A stretch of DNA of 64,000 nucleotides from Ruminococcaceae bacterium BL-4. Its GTDB lineage: Bacteria; Bacillota; Clostridia; Oscillospirales; Acutalibacteraceae. Positions 45,752 to 54,963 of this stretch are shown here, one piece after another (the stretch's first letter is position 1; every line of letters begins with the position of its first letter). The stretch spans positions 62,001 to 126,000 of the forward strand of contig LR778134.1 of NCBI GenBank assembly GCA_902809935.1. Reading direction: 5' to 3'. The notes under the pieces are model-generated. The model did no database searches. It was not told the origin of the DNA and saw only the letters and a program-made list of their open reading frames with translations. Position numbers and translations under genes: made by a program.

Positions 45752-46821
45752 TTTTACAGATACAGGTTGGACATCCTTATGAAATTCAAATTGAGCCGGG
45801 GTGTATCAAGGAACTTGGCAAACGTGCCGCCCAACTTTTCCCGAAAGCTGCTCGCTGCTGTGTTGTCGGAGACAGCAATACATTGCCCCTCTATGGAAAG
45901 ATCGCAGAAGGAAGCTTAAAAAAAGCCGGCTTTTCTGTTTCTACCGTTTCTTTTGAAGCCGGAGAAGCACGAAAAACGCTCGCAACGATTTCTTCTTTTT
46001 ACGATGCTTTTTGTGAAGCACATTTGACCCGTACCGACTTTGTCGTCGCATTGGGAGGCGGAGTCACCGGAGATATGGCTGGATTTGCGGCTGCCAGCTT
46101 TTTAAGGGGAATCCCCTTCATTCAAGTTCCTACTAGTCTGCTCTCACAGATTGATTCCTCTGTCGGTGGAAAGACAGGCGTTGACCTGCCGCAGGGCAAA
46201 AATATGGTCGGCGCATTTCATCAACCTTCTTTTGTGCTGATTGATCCTAATACATTAAAGACGCTTCCTGATCAATTCTTTTCGGATGGCATGGGAGAAG
46301 CAATTAAATATGGATGTATCAAAAGCCGTGTCTTGTTTGACTTTTTAAAAGAAAATCGTATCGATTCTCTGCGTCAAAATTCCGAAAAGCTCTGTGATCT
46401 GATTCGTCAATGCATCGAAATTAAGCGTACCGTTGTAGAACGGGATGAATTCGATACCGGTGAACGAATGATACTCAATTTTGGACATACCTTTGGTCAT
46501 GCGCTGGAGCGGCTGCAAAACTATGGTGGCCTTACTCATGGTGCCGCTGTTGGAATCGGCTGTGTGATCGCTGCTAAGATTGGCGAAGAATTAGGCATTA
46601 CGCCTACCGGAACCCATCCTGAAATTGCAGAATTGCTGGAGAAGTACGCACTTCCCACTTCTTTTACAGAATCCATTGACGACTTGATTGCTGCTACCGG
46701 AAATGATAAAAAGAGTACCGCAGACAGTATCAATCTCGTTCTTCTGCATCAAATCGGCGATGCTTTTCTTCGCAAAACTCCACGCTCAGAATTGCCAAAA
46801 TTGTGCGAGGTGTTAAGATGA
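45748..46821 (+). CDS. aroB: 3-dehydroquinate synthase
   Basis: A 357-aa NAD- and metal-dependent enzyme for the second shikimate step. Signatures: ALGGGVTGDMAGFAAASFLR, VPTSLLSQIDSSVGGKTGVD, KNMVGAFHQP and the metal ligands in FGHTFGHALE. Coupled by overlap to tyrA upstream and aroA downstream. Confidence 0.96.
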   Translation: MILQIQVGHPYEIQIEPGCIKELGKRAAQLFPKAARCCVVGDSNTLPLYGKIAEGSLKKAGFSVSTVSFEAGEARKTLATISSFYDAFCEAHLTRTDFVVALGGGVTGDMAGFAAASFLRGIPFIQVPTSLLSQIDSSVGGKTGVDLPQGKNMVGAFHQPSFVLIDPNTLKTLPDQFFSDGMGEAIKYGCIKSRVLFDFLKENRIDSLRQNSEKLCDLIRQCIEIKRTVVERDEFDTGERMILNFGHTFGHALERLQNYGGLTHGAAVGIGCVIAAKIGEELGITPTGTHPEIAELLEKYALPTSFTESIDDLIAATGNDKKSTADSINLVLLHQIGDAFLRKTPRSELPKLCEVLR

Positions 46822-48095
46822 GTTCCGCTATTGTTTCGCCTGGAGAACTTTCTGGAAAGCTTTCTGTTCCACCCAGCAAAAGTGCTGCCCACCGTGCAAT
46901 TATTTGTGCAGCGCTCTCTCAAGGAGAAAGCTTTCTCTCTCCGGTCGCGGACAGCAAAGACATTGAAGCGACTATTCGCGCCATCTCGGCACTGGGCGCG
47001 CATGTTGCGCTGCAAGAAGATCTTTTGTGCGTCTCCGGAATAAAAAAGGATTCCCTTCCAGTCGGTCCCATACCGGTAGACTGCGGGGAAAGCGGCTCCA
47101 CCCTGCGGTTTTTAATTCCGATTTTTGGGGCTCTGGGAATTCCAGCACTTTTTACAGGCCACGGACGTCTTCCGCAAAGACCGATTGGCTGCTATCTTGA
47201 CTGTCTGCCTGCACATGGTCTCACCTGCGATACAAAGGGTGGCCTTCCATTAGCAATTTCCGGAAAGCTTACCTGCGGCACTTTCTCTTTACCCGGAAAT
47301 GTCAGCAGTCAGTTTATAACAGGCCTTCTGCTCGCTTTGCCGCTGTTAAAAGGGAACAGTGAAATTATTTTGACAACGCCGCTGCAAAGTACCGCATATG
47401 TCGAAATGACGATTGAAACAATGGTCTCATTCGGCGTCACGGTCATCCCTACCGAAACCGGATGGCAGATTCCAGGAGGACAAACCTATCACGCTTGTCA
47501 GCTCGCTGTTGAACGCGACTGGAGCCAAGCAGCATTTTTTCTCGCAGCATCAGCTCTCGGCAGCAATCTTTCTCTTTTAGGTCTTTCAAAAGACTCTGCT
47601 CAGGGAGACCGCGCCGCCTTGGAATTATTCCGAAAATTTGGCGCACAAATAAACTGGGAAAAAGATGGGTCTCTTCATGCGAAAGCCGGTACGCTTTCCG
47701 GTATTGAGATCGACGCAGGTGAAATTCCGGATCTTGTTCCGGCGCTTGCCGTCTGTGCCGCTCTCAGTCCCGGAAGAACAGTGATATCAAACGCCCAACG
47801 GCTGCGAATCAAGGAAAGCGACCGTCTGAAAGCAATTCATGAAGGGCTTAGCGCTTTGGGAGCTCATATTATAGAAAAGCCGGATGGACTGATTATCAAT
47901 GGAATATCGGCTTTTCATGGTGGAGAAGTGGATGGCTTCCATGACCATCGAATCGTGATGGCACTTTCGATTGCTGCTCTCTCCGCCGAGAGTCCGGTAA
48001 CCATTCACGGTGCAGAAGCTATTCAAAAAAGCTATCCGAATTTTTTTGAAGATTTTAAACGATTAGGGGGAAACGTCCATGTCATCATGGGGTGA
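46818..48095 (+). CDS. aroA: EPSP synthase
   Basis: A 425-aa 3-phosphoshikimate 1-carboxyvinyltransferase. Signatures: LSVPPSKSAAHRAIICAAL, PVDCGESGSTLRFLIP, SSQFITGLLLALP and RLRIKESDRLKAI, plus DHRIVMALSIAAL. The sequence around the herbicide loop reads CGESGSTLRFLIPIFGA. ATG 46818 overlaps the aroB stop (ATGA). Confidence 0.96.
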   Translation: MSSAIVSPGELSGKLSVPPSKSAAHRAIICAALSQGESFLSPVADSKDIEATIRAISALGAHVALQEDLLCVSGIKKDSLPVGPIPVDCGESGSTLRFLIPIFGALGIPALFTGHGRLPQRPIGCYLDCLPAHGLTCDTKGGLPLAISGKLTCGTFSLPGNVSSQFITGLLLALPLLKGNSEIILTTPLQSTAYVEMTIETMVSFGVTVIPTETGWQIPGGQTYHACQLAVERDWSQAAFFLAASALGSNLSLLGLSKDSAQGDRAALELFRKFGAQINWEKDGSLHAKAGTLSGIEIDAGEIPDLVPALAVCAALSPGRTVISNAQRLRIKESDRLKAIHEGLSALGAHIIEKPDGLIINGISAFHGGEVDGFHDHRIVMALSIAALSAESPVTIHGAEAIQKSYPNFFEDFKRLGGNVHVIMG

Positions 48096-49158
48096 ACGTG
48101 TAAAACTAACAATCTTTGGAGAAAGTCATGGTCGTATGATCGGCATGGTGTTAGAGGGACTTCCTGCAGGAGAAACAATTGATTTAGAGACAGTAAAAAA
48201 GCAGATGGCGCGCAGAGCTCCTGGAAATGACCCAACTGCTACCGCCCGCAAAGAGAGCGATACACCGATCATCGTCTCCGGCATTTGTAATCAGACCACA
48301 ACCGGAGCACCTCTCTGCGCCGTCATCGAAAACAGCAATCAGCACTCTGGAGATTATGAGTCCCTTAAAAATATTCCGCGCCCCGGTCATGCTGATTATG
48401 CTGCTTTTCTCCGATATCACGGATTTTCCGATCTGAGAGGCGGCGGCCATTTCTCCGGCAGACTGACAGCTCCGCTTGTCCTCGCCGGTGCTATCTGCCG
48501 TCAAATTCTAGAACGACGCGGCATTGTAATCGGTGCACACGCCTACGCAATTCATAATGTTTTTGATACACCTTTTGACAGCATCAACATCGATAACAAA
48601 ACGCTTTCCGCACTGAATACCGCTTTCTTTTCTGTTATTGATTCCAAAGCACAGGAAAAAATGCGGCAGGAAATTGAGGCTGCACGTCTGCAAGCGGACA
48701 GTGTCGGCGGAATCGTTGAATGCGCCTGTGTGGGGATCCCCGGTGGCTATGCAGAAGAGGGCATGTTTGGCGGTGTAGAGAGTGTTCTTTCTTCCATCTT
48801 ATTTGGAATTCCTGCCTGCAAGGGTGTAGAATTTGGCGATGGATTTAGAGTCTCTTCCCTTTTAGGCAGCGAAAATAACGATTCGTATTTTTATGATGAA
48901 GAGGACTCCATTAAAACACATACCAATCATGCCGGAGGAATTCTAGGTGGAATTACAACCGGTATGCCATTGATTTTCCGCTGTGCTTTTAAGCCGACTC
49001 CCTCCATTGCAAAAGAGCAAAATAGCGTTGATCTATCGACACATCGCAATGTAAAGCTTCAAATCAAGGGGCGTCACGATCCCTGCATCGTACCGCGGGC
49101 GATCCCTGTAGTAGAAGCCGCTGCGGCTCTTGCGATCATAAATCTTTGGAGGGACTAA
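48079..49158 (+). CDS. aroC: Chorismate synthase
   Basis: A 359-aa FMN-dependent lyase giving chorismate. Signatures: FGESHGRMIGMVLEGLPAG, RPGHADYAAFLRYH, RGGGHFSGRLTAPLV and GRHDPCIVPRAIPVVEAA. Overlaps the end of aroA by 17 bases and the pheA region downstream closely. Confidence 0.96.
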   Translation: MSSWGERVKLTIFGESHGRMIGMVLEGLPAGETIDLETVKKQMARRAPGNDPTATARKESDTPIIVSGICNQTTTGAPLCAVIENSNQHSGDYESLKNIPRPGHADYAAFLRYHGFSDLRGGGHFSGRLTAPLVLAGAICRQILERRGIVIGAHAYAIHNVFDTPFDSINIDNKTLSALNTAFFSVIDSKAQEKMRQEIEAARLQADSVGGIVECACVGIPGGYAEEGMFGGVESVLSSILFGIPACKGVEFGDGFRVSSLLGSENNDSYFYDEEDSIKTHTNHAGGILGGITTGMPLIFRCAFKPTPSIAKEQNSVDLSTHRNVKLQIKGRHDPCIVPRAIPVVEAAAALAIINLWRD

Positions 49159-49160
49159 AG

Positions 49161-50273
49161 ATGGAACTATCTGATATCAGAAAGGAAATCGACCAAATTG
49201 ACGCACAGCTTTTGCCGCTCTTAACCGCGCGAATGGAATGTGCAAAAAAAGTTGCCGTCTATAAAAAAGAGCACCAAATTCCCGTACTCAACAACAAGCG
49301 GGAAGAAGAAATTCTTGACCGCGTGGAAAAGGAAGCTGGAGAATACGGCGGGACTGCTCGTGTGATCTTTTCAGCAATTATGAGTCAAAGCCGCGCGCTG
49401 CAGCACCAAATGTTAAGTGCCGGAAAACCATTGCGGCAACTCTTGCAAAATGCCCGGGAAGCACCTAAAAAAAGGGATCGAATTGCCTGTCTCGGCAGCC
49501 CCGGCAGCTACAGTCATTTGGAACTGTTAACCCTTTATCCAAAAGCACAGCCGGTTTTCTGTCCGAATTTTTCGTCTATCTTTTCCACGCTCAAAAAGAA
49601 AGACGCGGACCTCGCTCTGGTCCCGATCGAAAATTCTTCTGCCGGAAGTGTTTTGGAAGTATATGATCTGCTCTTAAAATACCGATACTATATCATTGCT
49701 GCCGGAAAATTATGCGTTAATAATGTTTTGGCAAGTAAATCCGGAACACTTGATGGGGTAACTTCCCTTTACAGCCATCCACAGCCTTTGATGCAGTGCA
49801 GCACTTTTGTAGAATCCTGTGGCCTTTCAGTCAAAAAATGCAGAAGCACAACAGAAGCTGCCGCTATGGCTGCAAAAGATCCAAATTCGGCTGCGCTCTG
49901 CGGAAAAAAAGCTGCCGAAGAGAATCATCTCAAAATTGTTCCGCTGAAAGTACAAAACTGTAGTGCAAATCATACCCGCTTTTTGGTGTTGAGCCGTGAG
50001 CTTTGTCTTTCCAAAGAAGCTGATAAAATCAGTGTCTGTTTTAATCTGCCCCATCATACCGGCAGCTTAAACGGTGTTCTCTCCCGTTTTGCTGCGGCAG
50101 AAATGAATCTGACAAAGATCGAATCCCGCCCGATTATTGGAAAAGAATTCGAGTATGATTTTTATTTGGATTTTTCCGGAAATATCCACGATCCTGTTGT
50201 ATTGGAACTTCTATGTTCTCTTTGGGACGAACTGCCGCGCTTCTCGTTTTTGGGGAATTATTCGGAAAATTAG
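49161..50273 (+). CDS. pheA: Chorismate mutase-prephenate dehydratase (P-protein)
   Basis: A 370-aa bifunctional enzyme leading to phenylalanine. The N-terminal chorismate mutase (about 1-85: SDIRKEIDQIDAQLLPLLTA then RMECAKKVAVYKKEHQ) is followed by the prephenate dehydratase (about 105-280: CLGSPGSYSHLELL, ALVPIENSSAGSV and NHTRFLVL) and a C-terminal ACT domain (about 290-370, SLNGVLSRFAAAEMNLTKIE) for Phe feedback. ATG 49161 follows GGAGGG. Last gene before the terminator. Confidence 0.94.
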   Translation: MELSDIRKEIDQIDAQLLPLLTARMECAKKVAVYKKEHQIPVLNNKREEEILDRVEKEAGEYGGTARVIFSAIMSQSRALQHQMLSAGKPLRQLLQNAREAPKKRDRIACLGSPGSYSHLELLTLYPKAQPVFCPNFSSIFSTLKKKDADLALVPIENSSAGSVLEVYDLLLKYRYYIIAAGKLCVNNVLASKSGTLDGVTSLYSHPQPLMQCSTFVESCGLSVKKCRSTTEAAAMAAKDPNSAALCGKKAAEENHLKIVPLKVQNCSANHTRFLVLSRELCLSKEADKISVCFNLPHHTGSLNGVLSRFAAAEMNLTKIESRPIIGKEFEYDFYLDFSGNIHDPVVLELLCSLWDELPRFSFLGNYSEN

Positions 50274-50282
50274 CCGAACTAT

Positions 50283-50335
50283 AACAACAGCCTTCCGGTA
50301 TCTTTTAAAGATATCAGAAGGCTGTTGTTGTTTTT
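50283..50335. terminator. Terminator of the aromatic operon
   Basis: Long hairpin AACAACAGCCTTC-TATC with GATA-GAAGGCTGTTGTT and a T run; also serves prmA, which converges on it. Confidence 0.88.
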
Positions 50336-51260
50336 AAAGATTCTTTTTTCTTCTCGCTGCCAAAGCGACCCAGCCACGTTCTTCCCGACGCTCCAAAATT
50401 TCAAATCGGTCTTTAAGACCATCCAAAACATCCTGTTCACGTTCATCAATGATCCCACTCATCAAATAAACCGTATCCTCACAGAAAAACCGCTCCACAT
50501 CTTTTGTAAGCCGCAAAATCACATCTGCTACAATATTGGCAACTACGATCTGATAGGTTCCGGTTACTTTCTCCGTTAGATCGCCGGAAATTCCCACAAA
50601 GGAATCCGCTACTCCATTGCGTTCTGCATTGCTGACTGCCGTCTTAACTGCCAACGGGTCAATATCAACCCCGACCGCTTTTTTTGCCCCTAAAAGGAGT
50701 GCTGCCACTCCCAAGATTCCACTTCCGCAGCCAACATCAAGGACCTCATCTCCCGGCTTCAAGTAGGTCTCTAAAAGTTCCAGACACAGCCTGGTCGTCT
50801 CATGCGTACCGGTTCCGAAAGCAAGCCCAGGCTCCAAATGCAGCACAGTACGTCCTCCTGGATCCTTCACTTCTTCCCAATCCGGGCGAATCAAAAGCTT
50901 TTTGCCTACCGGGATCGGGTGAAAATATTTTCTCCAATTATTAATCCAGTCTTCCATTCTACAATTTGAAGAACCGATCTCACTTTTAATTCCAGACGCT
51001 TTCAGCCTTTCCTGTAAAAAAGCAGTGGCTTCTGCCGGATTTTGATCCGGTTCCAAATAAATATGAATAATGGTTTTTGACCGATCTTTTTTCAAAAGTT
51101 CTTCATCAATTACGTCAACATGCGTAATTTTCCAGGTACCTTCTTCCAAATCGGAATAATCCTCAATATAAATCCCATAGGGAACCACCATCTGTGCAAT
51201 TGCTTCGGCTATTTCACTGTCTTTCTGTAAAACCGTAACAGTCAGGTCTGTCCAATCCAT
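50334..51260 (-). CDS. prmA: Ribosomal protein L11 methyltransferase
   Basis: A 308-aa SAM-dependent enzyme that trimethylates ribosomal protein L11. N-terminal recognition domain (about 1-100) and a methyltransferase domain with FGTGTHETTRLCLELLE, VLDVGCGSGILGVAALLLGA and the VVANIVADVI motif. Single gene, convergent with pheA. Confidence 0.94.
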   Translation of the reverse strand: MDWTDLTVTVLQKDSEIAEAIAQMVVPYGIYIEDYSDLEEGTWKITHVDVIDEELLKKDRSKTIIHIYLEPDQNPAEATAFLQERLKASGIKSEIGSSNCRMEDWINNWRKYFHPIPVGKKLLIRPDWEEVKDPGGRTVLHLEPGLAFGTGTHETTRLCLELLETYLKPGDEVLDVGCGSGILGVAALLLGAKKAVGVDIDPLAVKTAVSNAERNGVADSFVGISGDLTEKVTGTYQIVVANIVADVILRLTKDVERFFCEDTVYLMSGIIDEREQDVLDGLKDRFEILERREERGWVALAARRKKNL

Positions 51261-51349
51261 TCTAAAACTCCTTTAACGCATTCGAATCCTTTCGTTTAGT
51301 TTAACATGTTTACCCCCGTCTTTCAATATAATAAAGCGGAGGGATGTAC

Positions 51350-52675
51350 ATGAATGAACGCAAATTCTTCCAAAGCGCCGCTATCCTTACGATTACAAAC
51401 GGACTTTTACGTCTGACTGATATCTGGTATCGCGGATACCTCTGCACCCATCTCGGCATAGCCGGAATGGGGTTATATCAACTGAATCTTTCTGTTTTTG
51501 CTCTAGGGGTCAGTCTCTCTGCTGCCGGAGCCTCTTTTTGCACGACTCGCATGGTCGCGGAGCATGGAAACGACCGCCGAATTATTCGAAAATGTCTTTG
51601 CTTCAGCCTTTTGATCAGCTGCAGCGCTTGTTTTTTATTTGAACTTCTTGCACCATTTTTTGGTCCTATGCTTTCCGGTAGTCTTCCTCTGCGGATTCTC
51701 GCGGTCGGCTTGCCTTTTATTTCAGTCTGTGCCTGCTTAAAAGGCTGTTTTCTGGCAGAGGGAAAATCCGGTGTTCCAGCGGTCGCAGAAGTAGTGGAAC
51801 AAGGTGCGACCATCGGACTTGGCATTCTTTTTTTGGATGATTTTTCCTCTTCCATTACTGCGGTTATGACTGCCTCCACTACAGCGGAAGCGGTCGGCTG
51901 TATTTTTATGATTTTCTGCTATCTGAAAAAAATGCCTCATCACAAAACGTGCCCTGCTTCTATCCCCTCCTTCTATCAAGTAGCTGCAATTGGATTGCCT
52001 GTTTTAGGAGGAGCAGGACTTCGCAGTTTTCTGTTTTCGGTGGAAAACCTGCTGATTCCGAGAGGACTTTCCTCTTTCTGCTCCAGGGAAGAAGCGCTTT
52101 CTCAATATGGGCTAGTACAAGGGATGATGATGCCAATTTTGGTCTTTCCGTGTACCATTTTATCCTCTGCAACTCTTCTGCTCATTCCGGAACTTGCCCG
52201 TTCCAATTCGCATGGACAGCCAAAAAGGATTCGCCGAATCACAACAAAGGCTTTTTGTCTGACCAGTTGTTTTTCATTTGTTTGTGCTGCGCTGATGGCC
52301 GCTTTCTCTTCACAGCTTTGCCAGCTATTCTATAAAAGTCAGGATGCAGCTATTCTTGTCCGCATTATGGTTCCTTTAATTCCGCTTCTATATCTCGACA
52401 GCGTAGTCGATGGCATGCTGAAAGGACTGAATCAGCAAAAATATTCTCTGTGCTGCAATCTCGTAGATGCCGTTTTTCGAGTTTGCTGGTGCTTTTTCCT
52501 GATCCCAATATTAGGCCTAAAAGGATACCTTTTGCTTCTTTTCTGCAGCGAACTGCTCAACAGTTCTCTAAGTATCAGTAAGCTGCTCAACACAGCCGAT
52601 ATTGAAATTTCTCCTCTTTGGATCCTTACTCCAGCTTCTGGAGCAGTTTTACTTTATTTTTGTCTTTCCTTATGA
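51350..52675 (+). CDS. SpoVB/MurJ-like polysaccharide or lipid flippase
   Basis: A 441-aa MATE/MOP-superfamily membrane protein with about 12-14 helices (ILTITNGLLRLTDIWYRGYL; GLPFISVCACLKGCFLAEGK; PILVFPCTILSSATLLLIPE). SpoVB relatives act in spore cortex or wall precursor transfer, so a role in sporulation is plausible but unproven. Start ATG 51350 is chosen because GGAGG lies 7 bases upstream; the ATG at 51344 touches that site. Bidirectional terminator follows. Confidence 0.82.
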   Translation: MNERKFFQSAAILTITNGLLRLTDIWYRGYLCTHLGIAGMGLYQLNLSVFALGVSLSAAGASFCTTRMVAEHGNDRRIIRKCLCFSLLISCSACFLFELLAPFFGPMLSGSLPLRILAVGLPFISVCACLKGCFLAEGKSGVPAVAEVVEQGATIGLGILFLDDFSSSITAVMTASTTAEAVGCIFMIFCYLKKMPHHKTCPASIPSFYQVAAIGLPVLGGAGLRSFLFSVENLLIPRGLSSFCSREEALSQYGLVQGMMMPILVFPCTILSSATLLLIPELARSNSHGQPKRIRRITTKAFCLTSCFSFVCAALMAAFSSQLCQLFYKSQDAAILVRIMVPLIPLLYLDSVVDGMLKGLNQQKYSLCCNLVDAVFRVCWCFFLIPILGLKGYLLLLFCSELLNSSLSISKLLNTADIEISPLWILTPASGAVLLYFCLSL

Positions 52676-52692
52676 ACTTACAAAACCAATTA

Positions 52693-52723
52693 AAAAGCCT
52701 TTCCGGAATTTCGGAAAGGCTTT
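52693..52723. terminator. Bidirectional terminator
   Basis: Stem AAAGCCTTTCCG with CGGAAAGGCTTT between two convergent genes. Confidence 0.88.
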
Positions 52724-52725
52724 CT

Positions 52726-53295
52726 TTATCGATATTTTTTCTTTTGTGTTGTGCGCAGCTGAACCAAGATCCCAAGAATCACAAGAATAGCCTCTACGAG
52801 GTAAGACACCCAAAGATCGCTGATATGAAATAAAGTAATCAAATCGGCTCCTGCATTGATTCCGCCACTCAGGCTGGATGATACAATTACAATCTGTCTA
52901 ATATAACTGACCGATAGAATAGCAAATCCGATTCCTAAAAGGACTCCGGAAATCCATGCTGCAATCTCATTTTGCTGAAACAGCTGCAGTCCCATTCCAA
53001 GCCCCATAATAAATGTAAATAGAAAAACGCCGAAACGATAAATAGAAAAGGATAACGCTCCCACTACCGTTCCGCCGACAAAGCCAATCAATACGGCCCA
53101 TGTCATCTCAAAGTCAAAGGCAGTAGCTACCAAATAAGCACCGACTCCTCCAATCAAAAAGCCTAAAAGGGTTGTCCAAAGGCGCAGAAGTTTATAACCG
53201 AAAAAGCAATTCAATAAGCTCAATAGGATACTTAAAGCCAGAAAAACCATTCCGTATTTTTGCGGGAGTTCCCGCAATCCCTCTATTCCATTCAT
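52726..53295 (-). CDS. DUF4203/TMEM198-like membrane protein
   Basis: A 189-aa protein with about six hydrophobic segments separated by Gly-rich turns (LLGFLIGGVGAYLVATAF; LIGFVGGTVVGALSFSIY; FIMGLGMGLQLFQ) and a basic C-terminus (TTQKKKYR), as in DUF4203 proteins. Function unknown. ATG 53295 follows AAAGGAGGG. Confidence 0.7.
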   Translation of the reverse strand: MNGIEGLRELPQKYGMVFLALSILLSLLNCFFGYKLLRLWTTLLGFLIGGVGAYLVATAFDFEMTWAVLIGFVGGTVVGALSFSIYRFGVFLFTFIMGLGMGLQLFQQNEIAAWISGVLLGIGFAILSVSYIRQIVIVSSSLSGGINAGADLITLFHISDLWVSYLVEAILVILGILVQLRTTQKKKYR

Positions 53296-53380
53296 AAACG
53301 ACCCTCCTTTTCTTTGAATTATAGCACAGGAAAATAGGATTGACAATTTCCGTCGGAATCAGTAAACTTAAAAAGTATTC

Positions 53381-54199
53381 ATGTCTATTTTAGAAGAAAG
53401 AAGTGATTTTTTGGCCGTCTTTTCAGAACAAATCCTGTTGTTCACTTGTTATGCATGGATGGGCTGGCTCTGTGAAAGTATTTTCTGCTCCATCTGCGCA
53501 AAGCATTGGATCAACCGTGGTTTTCTGCATGGCCCATTTTGTCCGGTCTATGCAGTTGGAGCTCTTCTCAGCATCTATTTTTTGACACCTGTTTCTGAAA
53601 ACTGGCTGCTCGTATTTCTTTTGGGTACTTTCATCACTTCTGGCGTCGAATATTTTACTGGCTGGCTTTTAGAAACATTATTTCATGCGAAATGGTGGGA
53701 TTACAGCAATCACCGTTTTAACTTGCATGGACGTATCTGCCTCGAAAATTGTCTCATTTTTGGTCTGATGTCTCTTTTTTTAATGGAAGTCCTTCATCCA
53801 AGAGTCCTTTTTCTCATGCACATGATTCCTTCAGAAATAATCTCTTGGATTTCAGTTTTACTGGTGGTTTATTTTGCCATAGATACTTTCTTCTCTGCAC
53901 GAAATGCTCTACGCATACGTGGGAAGATTGAAGTTCTGCAAGGGATTCTCGATGAAATTCGTCTTCAGGTACATCTTGCCAAAGACGATATGATTGATAA
54001 TCTACAGGAAAAACTGGAAGCTTTGGATAGCGACAACCGTCAACGTGTAGCGGATCTAATCGCGCGAAAGAGCAATGCTGAAAAAGATCTCTCTGCTCTT
54101 TCAAATCGAATTCTCAAAGCTTTCCCAAAAATACAGATGCAGCTTCCAAATGCACGGGAAGCACTGGATCAATTACGTAAGACTCTGCGTCGCCCCTAA
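53381..54199 (+). CDS. CmpB-like putative ABC transporter permease (PF06541 family)
   Basis: A 272-aa protein: five or six N-terminal membrane segments (about 15-170) with the family motifs GWLCESIFCSICAKHWINRG, HGPFCPVYAVGALL and WDYSNHRFNLHGRICLENCL, then a long cytoplasmic coiled-coil tail (about 185-270). Although named for ABC transporters, members lack permease motifs and their function is unsettled. Single gene with its own terminator. Confidence 0.8.
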   Translation: MSILEERSDFLAVFSEQILLFTCYAWMGWLCESIFCSICAKHWINRGFLHGPFCPVYAVGALLSIYFLTPVSENWLLVFLLGTFITSGVEYFTGWLLETLFHAKWWDYSNHRFNLHGRICLENCLIFGLMSLFLMEVLHPRVLFLMHMIPSEIISWISVLLVVYFAIDTFFSARNALRIRGKIEVLQGILDEIRLQVHLAKDDMIDNLQEKLEALDSDNRQRVADLIARKSNAEKDLSALSNRILKAFPKIQMQLPNAREALDQLRKTLRRP

Positions 54200-54218
54200 A
54201 ATACGCCTTTCTTTTTTA

Positions 54219-54250
54219 GCCTCTGCAAAAAAGCTTTGCAGAGGCTTTTC
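54219..54250 (+). terminator. Terminator after the CmpB-like gene
   Basis: Stem GCCTCTGCA with TGCAGAGGC and a following T run. Confidence 0.85.
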
Positions 54251-54327
54251 CATTCCTGCAAGTTTTTAAATTTTGAGGATATACTAGAATAGGAGATTTT
54301 GGAAATAGTCAGGGGAGGGCGAGAAAA

Positions 54328-54417
54328 ATGGTGGGTTATATTATGACGGGAGTCATCTGTTTTTATCTTGGTTTATTGTGGGGCTGCTGTTTTCGCGCCA
54401 GCGGAAAAAAGCATTAA
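54328..54417 (+). CDS. Tiny membrane peptide upstream of cotJ
   Basis: A 29-codon ORF with a strong ribosome site (AGGGGAGGG). The product is one hydrophobic helix (MVGYIMTGVICFYLGLLWGC) and a short basic tail ending GKKH. Nothing identifies it; its position about 90 bp before the cotJ operon suggests a small sporulation-associated membrane peptide. Confidence 0.45.
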   Translation: MVGYIMTGVICFYLGLLWGCCFRASGKKH

Positions 54418-54439
54418 TTTTCTTGTGATTTTGGCAAAA

Positions 54440-54498
54440 ACACCCAAAAGGACCTCTCTTCATAGAATATCTAAGGGAATATCCCATTCTATGAAGGG
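54440..54498 (+). promoter_or_regulatory. Candidate SigE/SigK promoter and hairpin ahead of cotJA
   Basis: CATAGAATA (54461-54469) matches the mother-cell -10 pattern CATANNNTA, with ACACC 16 bp upstream as -35. The -10 is also one arm of the perfect inverted repeat CTTCATAGAAT with ATTCTATGAAG (54459-54498), which ends at the cotJA ribosome site. cotJ is mother-cell (SigE) controlled in Bacillus. Confidence 0.55.
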
Positions 54499-54508
54499 AG
54501 GTTTTATA

Positions 54509-54706
54509 ATGGCAGAAACAACAGAAGGGCAATTCTGTTCAATTAAACCGACATCTCCTCTGCCAGAAAATCCGGTTGTTGCAATGGCATATGTTCCTTT
54601 TCAGCAATTTGGTACTACTTTTCCTCCGGAAAAGGCGTTGAACGCGGGAACTCTTTTTCCAGATCTTGATAAACCTTTTTATGGAAGGCGGGGTGCGCCA
54701 AAATGA
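54509..54706 (+). CDS. cotJA: Spore coat protein CotJA
   Basis: A 65-aa spore inner-coat protein. Family features: the central VVAMAYVPFQQFGTTFPPEK and the Gly/Pro-rich end LFPDLDKPFYGRRG. ATG 54509 is preceded by GAAGGGAGG; the open frame extends upstream through the hairpin and is rejected. Overlaps cotJB by four bases. Confidence 0.92.
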   Translation: MAETTEGQFCSIKPTSPLPENPVVAMAYVPFQQFGTTFPPEKALNAGTLFPDLDKPFYGRRGAPK

Positions 54707-54963
54707 GTGAACAGCAAAAGCTGATGCGGCGAATCTACGCTGTACAATTTTCGATTTGGGAACTGCACATCTTTTTGGATACACATCCTAACGACGCTGC
54801 AGCTTACAAAAAGCTAGAGGAAAATCTTGCACTTGCTAAAAAGCTAACTGCACAATATGAAAGCACTTATGGTGCCATGGGTGAAAAAAGCGATTGTACT
54901 TCACGCTGGTCATGGATTCAAGGGCCATGGCCATGGGAAATTAAGGAAGGAGACGAGGACTAA
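54703..54963 (+). CDS. cotJB: Spore coat protein CotJB
   Basis: An 86-aa protein with the CotJB core LMRRIYAVQFSIWELHIFLD and the C-terminal WSWIQGPWPWE. It has an ATGA overlap with cotJA, and its TAA stop is followed at once by the ATG of cotJC. Confidence 0.93.
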   Translation: MSEQQKLMRRIYAVQFSIWELHIFLDTHPNDAAAYKKLEENLALAKKLTAQYESTYGAMGEKSDCTSRWSWIQGPWPWEIKEGDED

